Source: Dyella_B sp035503745 (GTDB lineage Bacteria > Pseudomonadota > Gammaproteobacteria > Xanthomonadales > Rhodanobacteraceae). Taken from it: DNA of 64,000 nucleotides. The position numbers were made by a program, and so were the translations under genes. Below are positions 24,475 through 33,117 of the stretch, in pieces. The notes below the pieces were generated by a model, which was not told the DNA's origin, did not search any database, and saw nothing but the letters and a program-made list of their open reading frames with translations. The stretch spans positions 124,001 to 188,000 of the forward strand of contig NZ_DATJTC010000018.1 of the NCBI RefSeq assembly GCF_035503745.1. Direction: 5' to 3'. How positions within the stretch are numbered: the stretch's first letter is position 1; each line of letters opens with the position of its first letter.

Positions 24475-25299
24475 GTGCCACGCCACGTGTTGCCGGGATT
24501 TCGCCTCAGTATGGGCTACACGCTCGCCGTGCTGGGCGGCAGCGTGCTGCTGCCGCTGGCGGCCCTGGTGTGGACGGCGTGCGAACTGGGGCCCGGCGGA
24601 TGGTGGGCGCAGATCGCCACCAGGCGTGTGCTGGCCTCGTTGCGGCTGAGTTTCGGCACGGCGTTGCTGGCGGGGAGCATCGACGTGGTGCTTGGCTTGC
24701 TGGTGGCGTGGGTGTTGGTGCGCTATCGCTTCGCGTTTCGCCGCCTGTGCGATGCGTTGGTCGATCTGCCGTTCGCCTTGCCCACGGCGGTGGCGGGCAT
24801 CGCGTTGACGACGCTGTACGCGCCCCATGGATGGCTCGGCAGCCGCCTGGCGCCGCTGGGCATCAAGGTGGCCTACACACGCCTTGGCGTGTTGCTGGCG
24901 ATGGTGTTCGTCGGCTTGCCGTTTGTCGTGCGTACTTTGCAGCCGGTGCTGGAGAGCATGGAAAGCGATCTGGAGGAGGCGGCCTACACGCTTGGCGCCT
25001 CGCCGTTGCAGCGCTTCTGGCGCGTACTGCTGCCGCTGCTCGCGCCGACCTTGCTGACCGGTTATGCGCTGGCGCTGGCGCGGGCGATCGGCGAGTACGG
25101 ATCGGTGGTGTTCATTTCCGGCAATCGCTTGTTCAAGACTGAGATCGCGCCCTACCTGATCGTGCAAAAGATCGACTCGCAATACGATTACCGCGGCGCC
25201 GCGGCGTTGGGTACGGTGATGCTGGCGGCATCCTTGCTGCTGCTGGTGGCCATGGCCTTGCTGCAGCGTTGGACGCGGCGCTGGGCGGTGGCGCGCTGA
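24475..25299 (+). CDS. cysT: Sulfate ABC transporter permease CysT
   Basis: The 274-residue, hydrophobic protein shows six membrane segments and the permease EAA loop EEAAYTLGASPLQRFWRVLLP near residues 164-184. ALPTAVAGIALTTLYA is the family-typical third helix region. It forms the inner-membrane channel with CysW. The start used is GTG at 24475, 3 bases after the sbp stop, with GGGGAG upstream; an ATG at 24511 is an alternative. It overlaps cysW by one base (TGATG). Confidence 0.95.
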   Translation: MPRHVLPGFRLSMGYTLAVLGGSVLLPLAALVWTACELGPGGWWAQIATRRVLASLRLSFGTALLAGSIDVVLGLLVAWVLVRYRFAFRRLCDALVDLPFALPTAVAGIALTTLYAPHGWLGSRLAPLGIKVAYTRLGVLLAMVFVGLPFVVRTLQPVLESMESDLEEAAYTLGASPLQRFWRVLLPLLAPTLLTGYALALARAIGEYGSVVFISGNRLFKTEIAPYLIVQKIDSQYDYRGAAALGTVMLAASLLLLVAMALLQRWTRRWAVAR

Positions 25300-26156
25300 T
25301 GGCGGCGACGGCGGCAGCGGTGTCGATCGGTGTGCGGCCGTCGCGTTCGGCCGGCGCAGTGCGCGCCGTGCTGATATCGGCGGCGTTGCTGGTGCTGGCA
25401 TGGTTGCTGGTACTGCCGCTCGTGGTGATTTTTACCGAAGCGTTGCGCCAGGGCTGGTCGTTTTACCTGGACGCGATCGGCCAGGCCGATAGTCTGGCGG
25501 CCGTGCGCCTGACGTTGACGGTTGCGGCGATTGCGGTGCCGCTGAACCTGGTATTTGGCCTTGCCGCCGCCTGGGCGATGACGCACTTCGCTTTTCCCGG
25601 CAAAGCCCTGCTGAGCGCGCTGATCGACCTGCCGTTCTCAGTGTCGCCGGTGGTGGCCGGCATGATGTTGATCCTGGTCTTCGGCCAGGACGGATGGCTG
25701 GGCGGGTGGATCCAATCACACGGCGTGCAGGTGATTTTTGCTTTGCCGGGCCTGGTGCTGGCGACGGTGTTCGTCACGCTGCCGTTCGTGGCGCGCGAAC
25801 TGATCGCGCTGATGCAGGCGCAAGGATCGGAGCTGGAAGAAGCCGCGCTTACGCTGGGCGCCAGCGGTTGGCGTATTTTTTGGCACGTGACGCTGCCGCG
25901 CGTGCGTTGGGCGCTGTTTTACGGGGTGCTGTTGTGCAACGCGCGCGCCATGGGCGAATTCGGCGCCGTGTATGTGGTGTCCGGGCATCTGCCTGGCTTG
26001 ACCAACACGTTGCCGCTGCAGGTGGACCAGCTCTATCAGGAAAATTTTTCCGCCGCGTTCGCGGTGGCTTCGCTTTTGGCCTTGCTTACGCTGTTGACCC
26101 TGGGGCTGAAGCGATGGCTGGAATGGCGCCATGGCGGCGCGCGCAACGGGCATTGA
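25299..26156 (+). CDS. cysW: Sulfate ABC transporter permease CysW
   Basis: The 285-residue protein is the second permease. FSVSPVVAGMMLILVFG and the EAA loop EEAALTLGASGWRIFWHV are characteristic, and MGEFGAVYVVSGHLPG near the C-terminal third is typical for CysW. The ATG at 25299 overlaps the cysT stop, which shows coupling; the open frame upstream from 25269 lies inside cysT. With CysT it forms the transmembrane channel. Confidence 0.95.
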   Translation: MAATAAAVSIGVRPSRSAGAVRAVLISAALLVLAWLLVLPLVVIFTEALRQGWSFYLDAIGQADSLAAVRLTLTVAAIAVPLNLVFGLAAAWAMTHFAFPGKALLSALIDLPFSVSPVVAGMMLILVFGQDGWLGGWIQSHGVQVIFALPGLVLATVFVTLPFVARELIALMQAQGSELEEAALTLGASGWRIFWHVTLPRVRWALFYGVLLCNARAMGEFGAVYVVSGHLPGLTNTLPLQVDQLYQENFSAAFAVASLLALLTLLTLGLKRWLEWRHGGARNGH

Positions 26157-26170
26157 GGGACTGAGTTTTC

Positions 26171-27316
26171 ATGGGTATCGAGATTTCCCATCTGCAGCGC
26201 CGCTTCCATCAATCCATCGCATTGGACGATGTCAGTCTTTCGATTGCCGATGGCGAGTTCGTCGCGTTGCTGGGGCCCTCCGGATCGGGCAAGACGAGCC
26301 TGCTGCGCATTCTGGCCGGGCTCGACCTGCCCGATGCGGGGAGCGTCGAGCGCGATGGCGAGGATCTGCTCGTCCTCGATGCGCGTCGTCGCGGCGTGGG
26401 CCTGGTGTTTCAGCATTACGCGCTGTTTCCGCACATGACCGTGGCGCAGAACGTGGCGTTTGGCCTGCGCGTGCGCCCGTGGCGGCAGCGGCCGCGCGCG
26501 TCGGCGATCAAGCAGCGCGTGGAGGAGTTGTTGCGGCGGGTGGAATTGGAGCATCTGTCGGCGCGCTATCCGGCCCAGCTTTCCGGCGGGCAGCGCCAGC
26601 GCGTGGCGCTGGCGCGCGCGTTGGCGATCCAGCCGCGCCTGCTGCTGCTGGACGAGCCATTCGGTGCGCTGGATGCACAGGTGCGTGTGACGTTGCGACG
26701 CTGGCTGCGCGAGTTCCATCGCTCGCTGGGCATTACGACCTTGTTTGTCACCCACGACCAGGACGAGGCCCTGGAGATGGCCGATCGCGTGGTGGTGATG
26801 AATGACGGGCGCATCGAGCAGATCGGCACGCCGCAGGACATCCATCGCCATCCGGCCACGCCGTTCGTGTCGCGTTTCATTGCGCGCGGCCAGGCGATAC
26901 CCGTCGAAGTGGCAAATGGAACCTTGCGTGCGCTGGGGCGTGCATGGCCTATCGGCGGATTAGCCGACGAGCGCATCGCCTCGATCGCCTTGCATATACG
27001 GCCGCAGGACATCTTTCCCACGCAATTCCATCGCGAAGGCTGGCAGGCGCGCGTGCTGAATGTGCGGCGCGTCGCGGGCGCGGTGCGTGTGAGCCTGCTG
27101 CTGCCGGGGGTGGAGGAACCGCTCGAAGCCGAATGGAACGAGCGCGAACTGCTTGGCCAGGCTATGGCGGCGGGTGATGCAATCGACGTGCAGATCCAGT
27201 CGTTGACGGTCTACGGCTGCGATGCACAGGGGCGGGTGGTGGCGAGCAAGGCATTCCAGCCGCCGCAAGGCGCCTCGCCCATCACCCTCGGCTCATGGCG
27301 GCGGCTGGAGGCGTGA
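26171..27316 (+). CDS. cysA: Sulfate/thiosulfate ABC transporter ATP-binding protein CysA
   Basis: The 381-residue ATPase has Walker A (LLGPSGSGKTSLLR near residues 34-47), the ABC signature LSGGQRQRVALARAL, Walker B LLLLDEPFGAL and the switch histidine in FVTHDQDEAL. The C-terminal 140 residues form a TOBE-type regulatory domain. It powers sulfate import through CysTW. It is the last gene of the uptake operon; glnE begins 67 bp later without an obvious terminator. The C-terminal tail QPPQGASPITLGSW is longer than in E. coli. Confidence 0.95.
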   Translation: MGIEISHLQRRFHQSIALDDVSLSIADGEFVALLGPSGSGKTSLLRILAGLDLPDAGSVERDGEDLLVLDARRRGVGLVFQHYALFPHMTVAQNVAFGLRVRPWRQRPRASAIKQRVEELLRRVELEHLSARYPAQLSGGQRQRVALARALAIQPRLLLLDEPFGALDAQVRVTLRRWLREFHRSLGITTLFVTHDQDEALEMADRVVVMNDGRIEQIGTPQDIHRHPATPFVSRFIARGQAIPVEVANGTLRALGRAWPIGGLADERIASIALHIRPQDIFPTQFHREGWQARVLNVRRVAGAVRVSLLLPGVEEPLEAEWNERELLGQAMAAGDAIDVQIQSLTVYGCDAQGRVVASKAFQPPQGASPITLGSWRRLEA

Positions 27317-27383
27317 GCGCGCCAGCGGGAGACCGGCGGCGGCCTTTCATCAACGGGAGGCACGATGCGGTCATAATGCGTGG

Positions 27384-30236
27384 ATGACCGTTGCATCGCC
27401 CTCGCTCGAATCCCCCGCGCTGCGCGCGCTGATCGATGACCGTTACGCGCAGCTGGTCGCCCGCTGCCGTGCCGCCGGCGTGCCCTTGCACGACGATGCG
27501 GGTGTGGCCGAACGTATCCGCCGCACATTGCTGGCCAGCGATTTCGCTTTCGAGACATGGCGCAGCCAGCCGCAGCTGCTATCGCCGCAGGGATTGGAGC
27601 GGCTGCGTTCGGGCAGCGATGCCTCCGCGCGCATCGATGCGCTGAAGCTCGATGCCGACGAAACGGCATGCATGGCCGCATTGCGGCGCTTTCGCCACGC
27701 CGAGGCGCTGCGCGTGGTGTTTCGCGACACCAACGGCCTGGACGAACTGCCGGAAATCCTTTCCGCCACCAGCGTGCTGTACGAAGCGCTGCTGGGTCGT
27801 GCGCTGGACTGGTCCGAGCAGGCGATGGCCACGCGCTATGGCCATGCGCGCAACGGCGAGGGCGAACTGCAGCGGCTGGTGGTGATCGGTTTTGGCAAGC
27901 TGGGCGGCGGCGAGCTTAATTTCTCATCCGATATCGACCTTGTGCTGGCCTATCCGCACGGCGGCGAAAGCGACGGCGCGCGCGCGCTGGACAACAGCGA
28001 ATATTTCGTGCGCCTCGGGCGCCAGTTGGTGCGCCTGCTGCACGAGCCCACCACCGATGGCATCTGCGCGCGCGTGGACCTGCGCCTGCGCCCATTCGGC
28101 AATGCCGGCCGGCTGGCCTTGCCGTTCAGCGCGATGGAGCAGTACTACCAGCGCGAGGGCCGCGACTGGGAGCGCTATGCGTGGATCAAGGCGCGCACGG
28201 TGGCCGGCGATCGCAGCGAGGGCAAGCAACTGCAGGAAATGCTGCGGCCGTTCGTCTACCGCAAGTATCTCGATTACACCGCGTTTGCCGGGTTGCGCGA
28301 GATGAAGGCGCTGATCGATGCGGAAGTGGCGCGCAAGGATCTGGCCGACAACCTCAAGCTGGGTCCGGGCGGTATTCGCGAGATCGAATTCATCGTGCAA
28401 CTGGTGCAGCTGATTCGCGGCGGGCGCGAGCCGAGCCTGCGCGTGCGCGGCCTGCTGCCGGCGCTCAGCGCGTGCGAGGCGCGCGGGCACATTCCGTTGG
28501 CGCGCGCACGCGCCTTGCGCGAAGCCTATGTGTTTTTGCGTCAACTGGAAAACCGTGTGCAGATGCTGCGCGATGCGCAGACCCACGATCTGCCCGAAGA
28601 TGCGCTGACGCGCGAGCGCCTGGCGCTGGGCCTGGATTATCCGGCGTGGGAGGCGCTGGAACAGGAGCTGGCCAAGCATCGCGACATAGTGGCGACCGAA
28701 TTCGCGGCCGTGCTGATGCCCGAAGGCGGCGCGCGCGCCAGCGTGCCGGCGGCCGATGCGGTGCTGTGGCAGCGCGCGTGCGATGAATCGCTCGATGCCA
28801 AGACCATGGAGGCATCCGGTTTTGTGCCCGGCGCGGAAGCGGCCGAATCGTTGTTGAAATTGCAGCAGGCGGCGCAGTTGCGAGCGATGTCCGCGCGTGC
28901 GCGCGAGCAGTTGGATCATGTGATGCCGCAGCTGCTGGCGGTGGCGCGCGATACGGCGGCGCCGGTGCCATGCCTGTTGCGTTTGAACCGGCTGGTGCAG
29001 GCGGTGGCGCGGCGGCCTTCCTATCTGGCCCTGCTGGAGGAGCAGCCCGCGGCGCGCAAGCGATTGGCGCAATTGTTTGCCGACAGCGCTTTTCTCGCCG
29101 AACGGGTGATCGCGCAGCCGTTGTTGCTGGACGACGTGCTGGATCCGCGCATCGATCAGCTGCCGCTCAAGCGCGCCGACATCAGCGCCGAGATCGCCCA
29201 CGTGCTCACCACGCTGGACGAGCGCGAAGCGGAGGCGGAGCTGGAGCGCATCAATGAATTCAAGTCGAGCATTGCTTTCCGGCTGGGCCTGGCCTTCAAT
29301 GACGGCCGCGCCGATGCCGTGGCCACCGCGCGCCGGCTGGCGGCGCTGGCCGAGTCGGTGGTGAACGCGGTGGCGGCGCTGGCCGAGCGCGAGGTGGTGG
29401 CGCAGCATGGCCGCTTGCCGGGCGAAGGTTCGGGGTTCTCGGTGCTCGGCTATGGCAGCCTGGGGGGCGAGGAACTGGGTTTCGCCTCGGACCTGGACCT
29501 GGTGTTCGTCTTCGACGGGCAGCGCGCGCTGGAAATGAGCGATGGCCCGCGTCCGCTGGAGGGCTCGCGCTGGTATCAGCGCCTGACCCAGCGCGTCATG
29601 AACTGGCTGACCGTGCTGACGCGCGCCGGGCGCCTTTACGAAGTGGATACGCGCCTGCGTCCGGACGGATCGAAAGGTTTGCTGGTGGGCAGCCTGGAAG
29701 CGTTCGTCGCCTATCAGGAAAGCCGCGCGTGGACCTGGGAGCATCAGGCGCTGTTGCGTGCGCGCCCGGTGGCGGGCGATGCGGTCCTCAACACGGAACT
29801 GGCCCAGGTGCGCCGCCGCACCCTTTCCGCGCCGCGCGAGCGCAAGGCGGTGTTGGCCGAGGTGAGCAGCATGCGTCAGCGCTGGCGTGCCGAACGCGAT
29901 CGTTCGAGCGAGGTGCTGATCGATCTCAAGCAGGGGCATGGTGCTTTGCTGGATATCGAATTCGCGCTACAGGGATTGGTGCTGGCGTATGCCGCGCAAT
30001 GGCCCGCGTTGCTGTCGGTGACGGCCAATGCCGGCCTGATCGAAGCCTGCCGCGATGCGGGACTGCTCGATACCGCGCAGGCGAACTGCCTTACCCGTGC
30101 GCACGCGGAGCTGTTGCGCCGTGCGTTGCTGTGCACGCTGGATCTGCGCTCGCGTATTGCGCCGCGCGATGCGGAGCTGGAAGCCTTGTGCAGCGACGTA
30201 AAGGTTGTGACGCACGCGCTGGGGTTTTCGTTCTAG
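27384..30236 (+). CDS. glnE: Bifunctional glutamine synthetase adenylyltransferase/deadenylase
   Basis: The 950-residue protein has the two-domain layout of GlnE. Two nucleotidyltransferase centres are visible: GFGKLGGGELNFSSDIDLV near residues 172-190 (deadenylase) and GYGSLGGEELGFASDLDLVF near 690-709 (adenylyltransferase), each with the GG...DxD metal motif. It adds or removes AMP on glutamine synthetase under control of PII and glutamine, tuning nitrogen assimilation. The ATG at 27384 was chosen; the longer open frame starts inside cysA. PII and glnA genes are not in the window. Confidence 0.97.
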   Translation: MTVASPSLESPALRALIDDRYAQLVARCRAAGVPLHDDAGVAERIRRTLLASDFAFETWRSQPQLLSPQGLERLRSGSDASARIDALKLDADETACMAALRRFRHAEALRVVFRDTNGLDELPEILSATSVLYEALLGRALDWSEQAMATRYGHARNGEGELQRLVVIGFGKLGGGELNFSSDIDLVLAYPHGGESDGARALDNSEYFVRLGRQLVRLLHEPTTDGICARVDLRLRPFGNAGRLALPFSAMEQYYQREGRDWERYAWIKARTVAGDRSEGKQLQEMLRPFVYRKYLDYTAFAGLREMKALIDAEVARKDLADNLKLGPGGIREIEFIVQLVQLIRGGREPSLRVRGLLPALSACEARGHIPLARARALREAYVFLRQLENRVQMLRDAQTHDLPEDALTRERLALGLDYPAWEALEQELAKHRDIVATEFAAVLMPEGGARASVPAADAVLWQRACDESLDAKTMEASGFVPGAEAAESLLKLQQAAQLRAMSARAREQLDHVMPQLLAVARDTAAPVPCLLRLNRLVQAVARRPSYLALLEEQPAARKRLAQLFADSAFLAERVIAQPLLLDDVLDPRIDQLPLKRADISAEIAHVLTTLDEREAEAELERINEFKSSIAFRLGLAFNDGRADAVATARRLAALAESVVNAVAALAEREVVAQHGRLPGEGSGFSVLGYGSLGGEELGFASDLDLVFVFDGQRALEMSDGPRPLEGSRWYQRLTQRVMNWLTVLTRAGRLYEVDTRLRPDGSKGLLVGSLEAFVAYQESRAWTWEHQALLRARPVAGDAVLNTELAQVRRRTLSAPRERKAVLAEVSSMRQRWRAERDRSSEVLIDLKQGHGALLDIEFALQGLVLAYAAQWPALLSVTANAGLIEACRDAGLLDTAQANCLTRAHAELLRRALLCTLDLRSRIAPRDAELEALCSDVKVVTHALGFSF

Positions 30237-30252
30237 CCGCGTCACGGCTCCT

Positions 30253-30278
30253 TGCCCCTGCGCGCGCAGGTAGGGGCA
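30253..30278. terminator. Hairpin between convergent glnE and ELM1-family gene
   Basis: TGCCCCT and AGGGGCA flank a GC-rich centre that itself contains CCTGCG...CGCAGG. It fills the 42-bp gap between two convergent genes. There is no T-run, so intrinsic termination is uncertain. Confidence 0.5.
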
Positions 30279-31250
30279 TCAAGGCACCAGGATATGCCTG
30301 CGCAATGTCTGGGCGATCGCCTGGGTTTCGCGCAACGGTGCCTGGTCGGACGTTGCAGCATTGTCCAGATCATGCAGCAGCCCCGCCTCGCGCAGGCTTT
30401 GATGAAAGCGCGATAGCTTGCCCGCCAACGGCACCGGCACGAAGGTCTGTACCGCACAGCCCACCGCACAGGCCTCGCTGAGCATGTTCACCGAATCGGG
30501 CGTCACCACCAGCCGGTCGGCCCAGCCCAGCACGCCGGGGTAGGGATTGTCGTCGTTGCCGGGGTCGGGCCAGATCAGTCCGGGTACATCGCGCAGTGGC
30601 GCGCGCATCGCCTCCAGCACCTCCACCGGCGTGCGGCGCGAGCCGAGCACCAGCAGGCTGCCGCCTTCGCTGTGCTGGTGTGCGAGCAGCCGGCTGCACA
30701 ACTGCTGGGCGTAAGCCCGGTCGATGCGCAGGTTTCCACGCGGGCCGCCAAGCAATACGCCCACGCGCGGGCGGGGCAGCGCGGCCAAGGTCGGAAACGC
30801 ATCGCGGCCGTCTTGCAACCAGGCATCGTCGATCGGATTGAGCGATCCCAGCGGTTGCAGTACGTTCGGTCCGCTCAAGCCGTCATGGCGCGGCGCGATG
30901 ACCGTGTTCCAGTGCCTGGGATCGATGCGCGGGTCCAGAATCTGCACCGTGTAGCAATGCCCTTGCGCGCAGCGGCGCAGCACCCGGGTCAGCAGCGCCG
31001 CGCCACGGCCGCAGCCGATGGCCACCGTCGGCCATGGCGGCACGAACACCGCGCGCTGCGCGGCGGGCAGCGCCAGCGGGCCGCCCAGGGCCAGTCGCGG
31101 CGCCAGCCACGACCACGGCGCGCGCGGCGCCAGGACCAGGTGGCGCACCGGCATGCCCAGCCGTTCGGCCAGCGCCAGCGCCTGACGCTGGTTGCCCGCG
31201 GCATGGTCGGTGATGGCCCAGCATTCGCCCGGCAAGGCGGCGGTGGTCAT
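30279..31250 (-). CDS. Mitochondrial fission ELM1 family protein (DUF1022), glycosyltransferase-like
   Basis: The 323-residue protein opens ECWAITDHAAGNQRQALALA, the typical start of ELM1/DUF1022 proteins. Further family features are VAIGCGRGAALLTRVL near residues 76-91, and VLLGGPRGNLRID and VTPDSVNMLSEA toward the C-terminus. The last segment resembles the nucleotide-sugar site of GT-B glycosyltransferases. The bacterial role is unknown. These genes are often beside LPS genes, and here the LPS core genes begin 2 kb away. No signal peptide or membrane segment is evident. It is divergent from the nitroreductase gene. Confidence 0.85.
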   Translation of the reverse strand: MTTAALPGECWAITDHAAGNQRQALALAERLGMPVRHLVLAPRAPWSWLAPRLALGGPLALPAAQRAVFVPPWPTVAIGCGRGAALLTRVLRRCAQGHCYTVQILDPRIDPRHWNTVIAPRHDGLSGPNVLQPLGSLNPIDDAWLQDGRDAFPTLAALPRPRVGVLLGGPRGNLRIDRAYAQQLCSRLLAHQHSEGGSLLVLGSRRTPVEVLEAMRAPLRDVPGLIWPDPGNDDNPYPGVLGWADRLVVTPDSVNMLSEACAVGCAVQTFVPVPLAGKLSRFHQSLREAGLLHDLDNAATSDQAPLRETQAIAQTLRRHILVP

Positions 31251-31371
31251 GGGATTGTCGCCCGTTGGTGCACAGTTCGTTTCGTTCCGTTTACTCGTGG
31301 GGTGTCAGGCTTGCCCTTACACTGAGGTCCGTTGCGCCCGTGGCGGCGCGTCTTTCGTGCAAAGGATACCC

Positions 31372-31965
31372 ATGAGCGAGAAGCTTGCCGAGGCGGCATT
31401 GGACCAGTTGTTCCGCAATGCGCGCACTTATAACGCTTTCCTGCCCAAGGAAGTGACCGACGAGAAGCTGCATGCGCTGTATGAGCTGGCCAAGTTCGGC
31501 CCCACCAGCGCCAATTCCTCACCCATGCGCGTGGTGTTCGTTCGATCGGCGGCCGCGAAGGAGAAGCTCAAGCCGTTCCTGTCCGAAGGTAATCGGGCCA
31601 AGACGATGGCCGCACCGGTCACGGCGATCATTGCCAACGACCATGAGTTCTACGAGAAACTGCCGCAGCTGTTTCCGCATGCCGACGCGCGCAGTTGGTT
31701 CGTCGGCAACCAGGCGCTGATCGATAGCGCCGCGTTCCGCAACGCCACGCTGCAGGGCGCCTACGTGATCATGGCGGCGCGCGCGCTGGGGCTGGATTGC
31801 GGCCCGATGTCCGGTTTCGACAACGCGGGCGTGGACGGGGCGTTTTTCGCCGGCACGCCGGTCAAGTCGAACTTCTTGATCAACATCGGCTACGGCGATG
31901 CCAGCCGCGACCTGTTCCCGCGTAACCCGCGCCTGTCGTTCGACGAAACGTGCCGGGTGGAGTAA
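31372..31965 (+). CDS. Nitroreductase family protein, malonic semialdehyde reductase RutE-like
   Basis: The 197-residue protein matches the RutE/HadB branch of FMN-dependent nitroreductases. LFRNARTYNAFLPKEVTDE is close to RutE N-termini, and AKFGPTSANSSPMRVVFV near residues 40-57 forms the FMN phosphate site. RutE reduces malonic semialdehyde to 3-hydroxypropionate in pyrimidine breakdown, but no other rut genes are here, so the physiological substrate is uncertain. The ATG at 31372 has AAAGGA upstream and is preferred to the much longer open frame from 31192. Confidence 0.87.
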   Translation: MSEKLAEAALDQLFRNARTYNAFLPKEVTDEKLHALYELAKFGPTSANSSPMRVVFVRSAAAKEKLKPFLSEGNRAKTMAAPVTAIIANDHEFYEKLPQLFPHADARSWFVGNQALIDSAAFRNATLQGAYVIMAARALGLDCGPMSGFDNAGVDGAFFAGTPVKSNFLINIGYGDASRDLFPRNPRLSFDETCRVE

Positions 31966-32086
31966 ACCGGATATCGTCGAGGTTGCACTACTCATCGCTG
32001 GCAGATTTGCAGTCCGCGTCATTCGCACCGGTGTTGCCGGCGCTACCTTCACTACCCCCTAGCCATTGAAACAGGAGAATTCTCCG

Positions 32087-32680
32087 ATGCGTACGTTCCG
32101 TTATGTCATGCTGGCCGGCCTGCTCGGCGCGGCGATGTCGGCCCAGGCCGCGCCGGTCACCTACAAGCTCGATCCCAGCCACACCATGGTGCTGTTCAGC
32201 TGGAACCACCTGGGCTTCTCCCACCCGGTCGCTGACATCGGCATCGGCGAGGGCACGCTGGTGTTCGATGCGCAGAACCCAGCCAATTCCTCGGTGGACG
32301 TGACCATGCCGCTCGCCAACCTCGACACCCACGTGCCGGCGCTGGACAAGCACCTGAAGGAGCCCGATTTCTTCGATGCCGACAAGTACCCGACCATCAC
32401 CTTCAAAAGCACCAGCGTGAAGCCGCTGGGCGGCAACCAGTACGAAGTGACCGGCAACCTGACCGTGCACGGCGTGACCAAGCCGGTGACCCTGAACGCC
32501 ACGCTCAACAAGTCCGGCGTGCATCCGCTGCACAAGGTACAGGCGATCGGCTTCGACGCCACGGGCACGCTGAACCGTTCGCAGTTCGGCCTGGGCGCGT
32601 ACGTGCCCATGGTGAGCGATGAGATCAAGCTCAACATCACCACCGAAGCCTTGGTGCCGGGCAACGGTTCGGGCAAGTAA
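32087..32680 (+). CDS. YceI family periplasmic protein
   Basis: The 197-residue protein has a signal peptide ending SAQA at residue 21 and a YceI lipocalin-like barrel. YKLDPSHTMVLFSWNHLGFS opens the domain; KYPTITFKSTSV and TVHGVTKPVTLNATL are the conserved middle. The family binds polyisoprenoids or amphiphiles in the periplasm, and its role in cells is unclear. AGGAG lies 8 bases before the ATG. It is monocistronic and followed by a strong terminator. Confidence 0.93.
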   Translation: MRTFRYVMLAGLLGAAMSAQAAPVTYKLDPSHTMVLFSWNHLGFSHPVADIGIGEGTLVFDAQNPANSSVDVTMPLANLDTHVPALDKHLKEPDFFDADKYPTITFKSTSVKPLGGNQYEVTGNLTVHGVTKPVTLNATLNKSGVHPLHKVQAIGFDATGTLNRSQFGLGAYVPMVSDEIKLNITTEALVPGNGSGK

Positions 32681-32704
32681 GCGCCGGGCTTTGGCCATAC
32701 CTAA

Positions 32705-32736
32705 GGGCTCGCGCCATCTGGCGCGGGCCCTTTTTT
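32705..32736 (+). terminator. Rho-independent terminator of the yceI-like gene
   Basis: GGGCTCGCGCC and GGCGCGGGCCC pair around ATCT, followed by TTTTTT. It starts 25 bases after the stop codon. Confidence 0.93.
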
Positions 32737-32825
32737 GTTGGTCCGGAAAAAGCGCTGTTTAGGCCATGCCGGCCGTCGGCCTGCTACCATTGCTGGTCCC
32801 TTTGTCCTACCCGGAGCAACCTCCC

Positions 32826-33032
32826 ATGTCGGGTTCCACTGCCGCGGTTACGCCGATCCTGGCGAATGCCCAAAATCGTTATGAAGTGACGCGTTCGGAC
32901 CTTCCGCTGTCCTGCCCGATGCCCGGTATGGCGCTGTGGAACTCCCACCCGAAGGTCTATCTGCCCATCGTCGAAGACGGCGGCGAGTCCATTTGCCCTT
33001 ACTGTGGCGCGCATTACGTGCTGCGCGACTGA
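32826..33032 (+). CDS. Zinc-finger domain-containing protein (NDUFS6/zf-CHCC-like)
   Basis: The 68-residue protein carries C...H...C-x2-C: the cysteine in LSCPMPGMALWNSHPKVY, the histidine in the same segment, and CPYCGAHYVL at the C-terminus. This is the zf-CHCC pattern of the zinc-binding complex I accessory protein family, common as a stand-alone gene near LPS genes in Xanthomonadales. The ATG at 32826 has GGAG upstream; a longer frame from 32766 is less likely. It precedes a glycosyltransferase gene by 85 bp. Confidence 0.88.
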   Translation: MSGSTAAVTPILANAQNRYEVTRSDLPLSCPMPGMALWNSHPKVYLPIVEDGGESICPYCGAHYVLRD

Positions 33033-33117
33033 GCACCCCCCGCCGCCCGGGCCTGGAGGCGCCAACCGGCACGATTGGTGCTTGTTTTGACGGATGAGAG
33101 TTGCAAATGAGGGAACC

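Noticed and set aside
26171..27383. Continuation of glnE upstream to 27222
   Set aside because: That frame overlaps the end of cysA; the ATG at 27384 gives a normal GlnE N-terminus.
27924..29939. 671-codon frame opposite glnE
   Set aside because: Shadow of glnE; repetitive Arg/Ala/Gln composition without domains.
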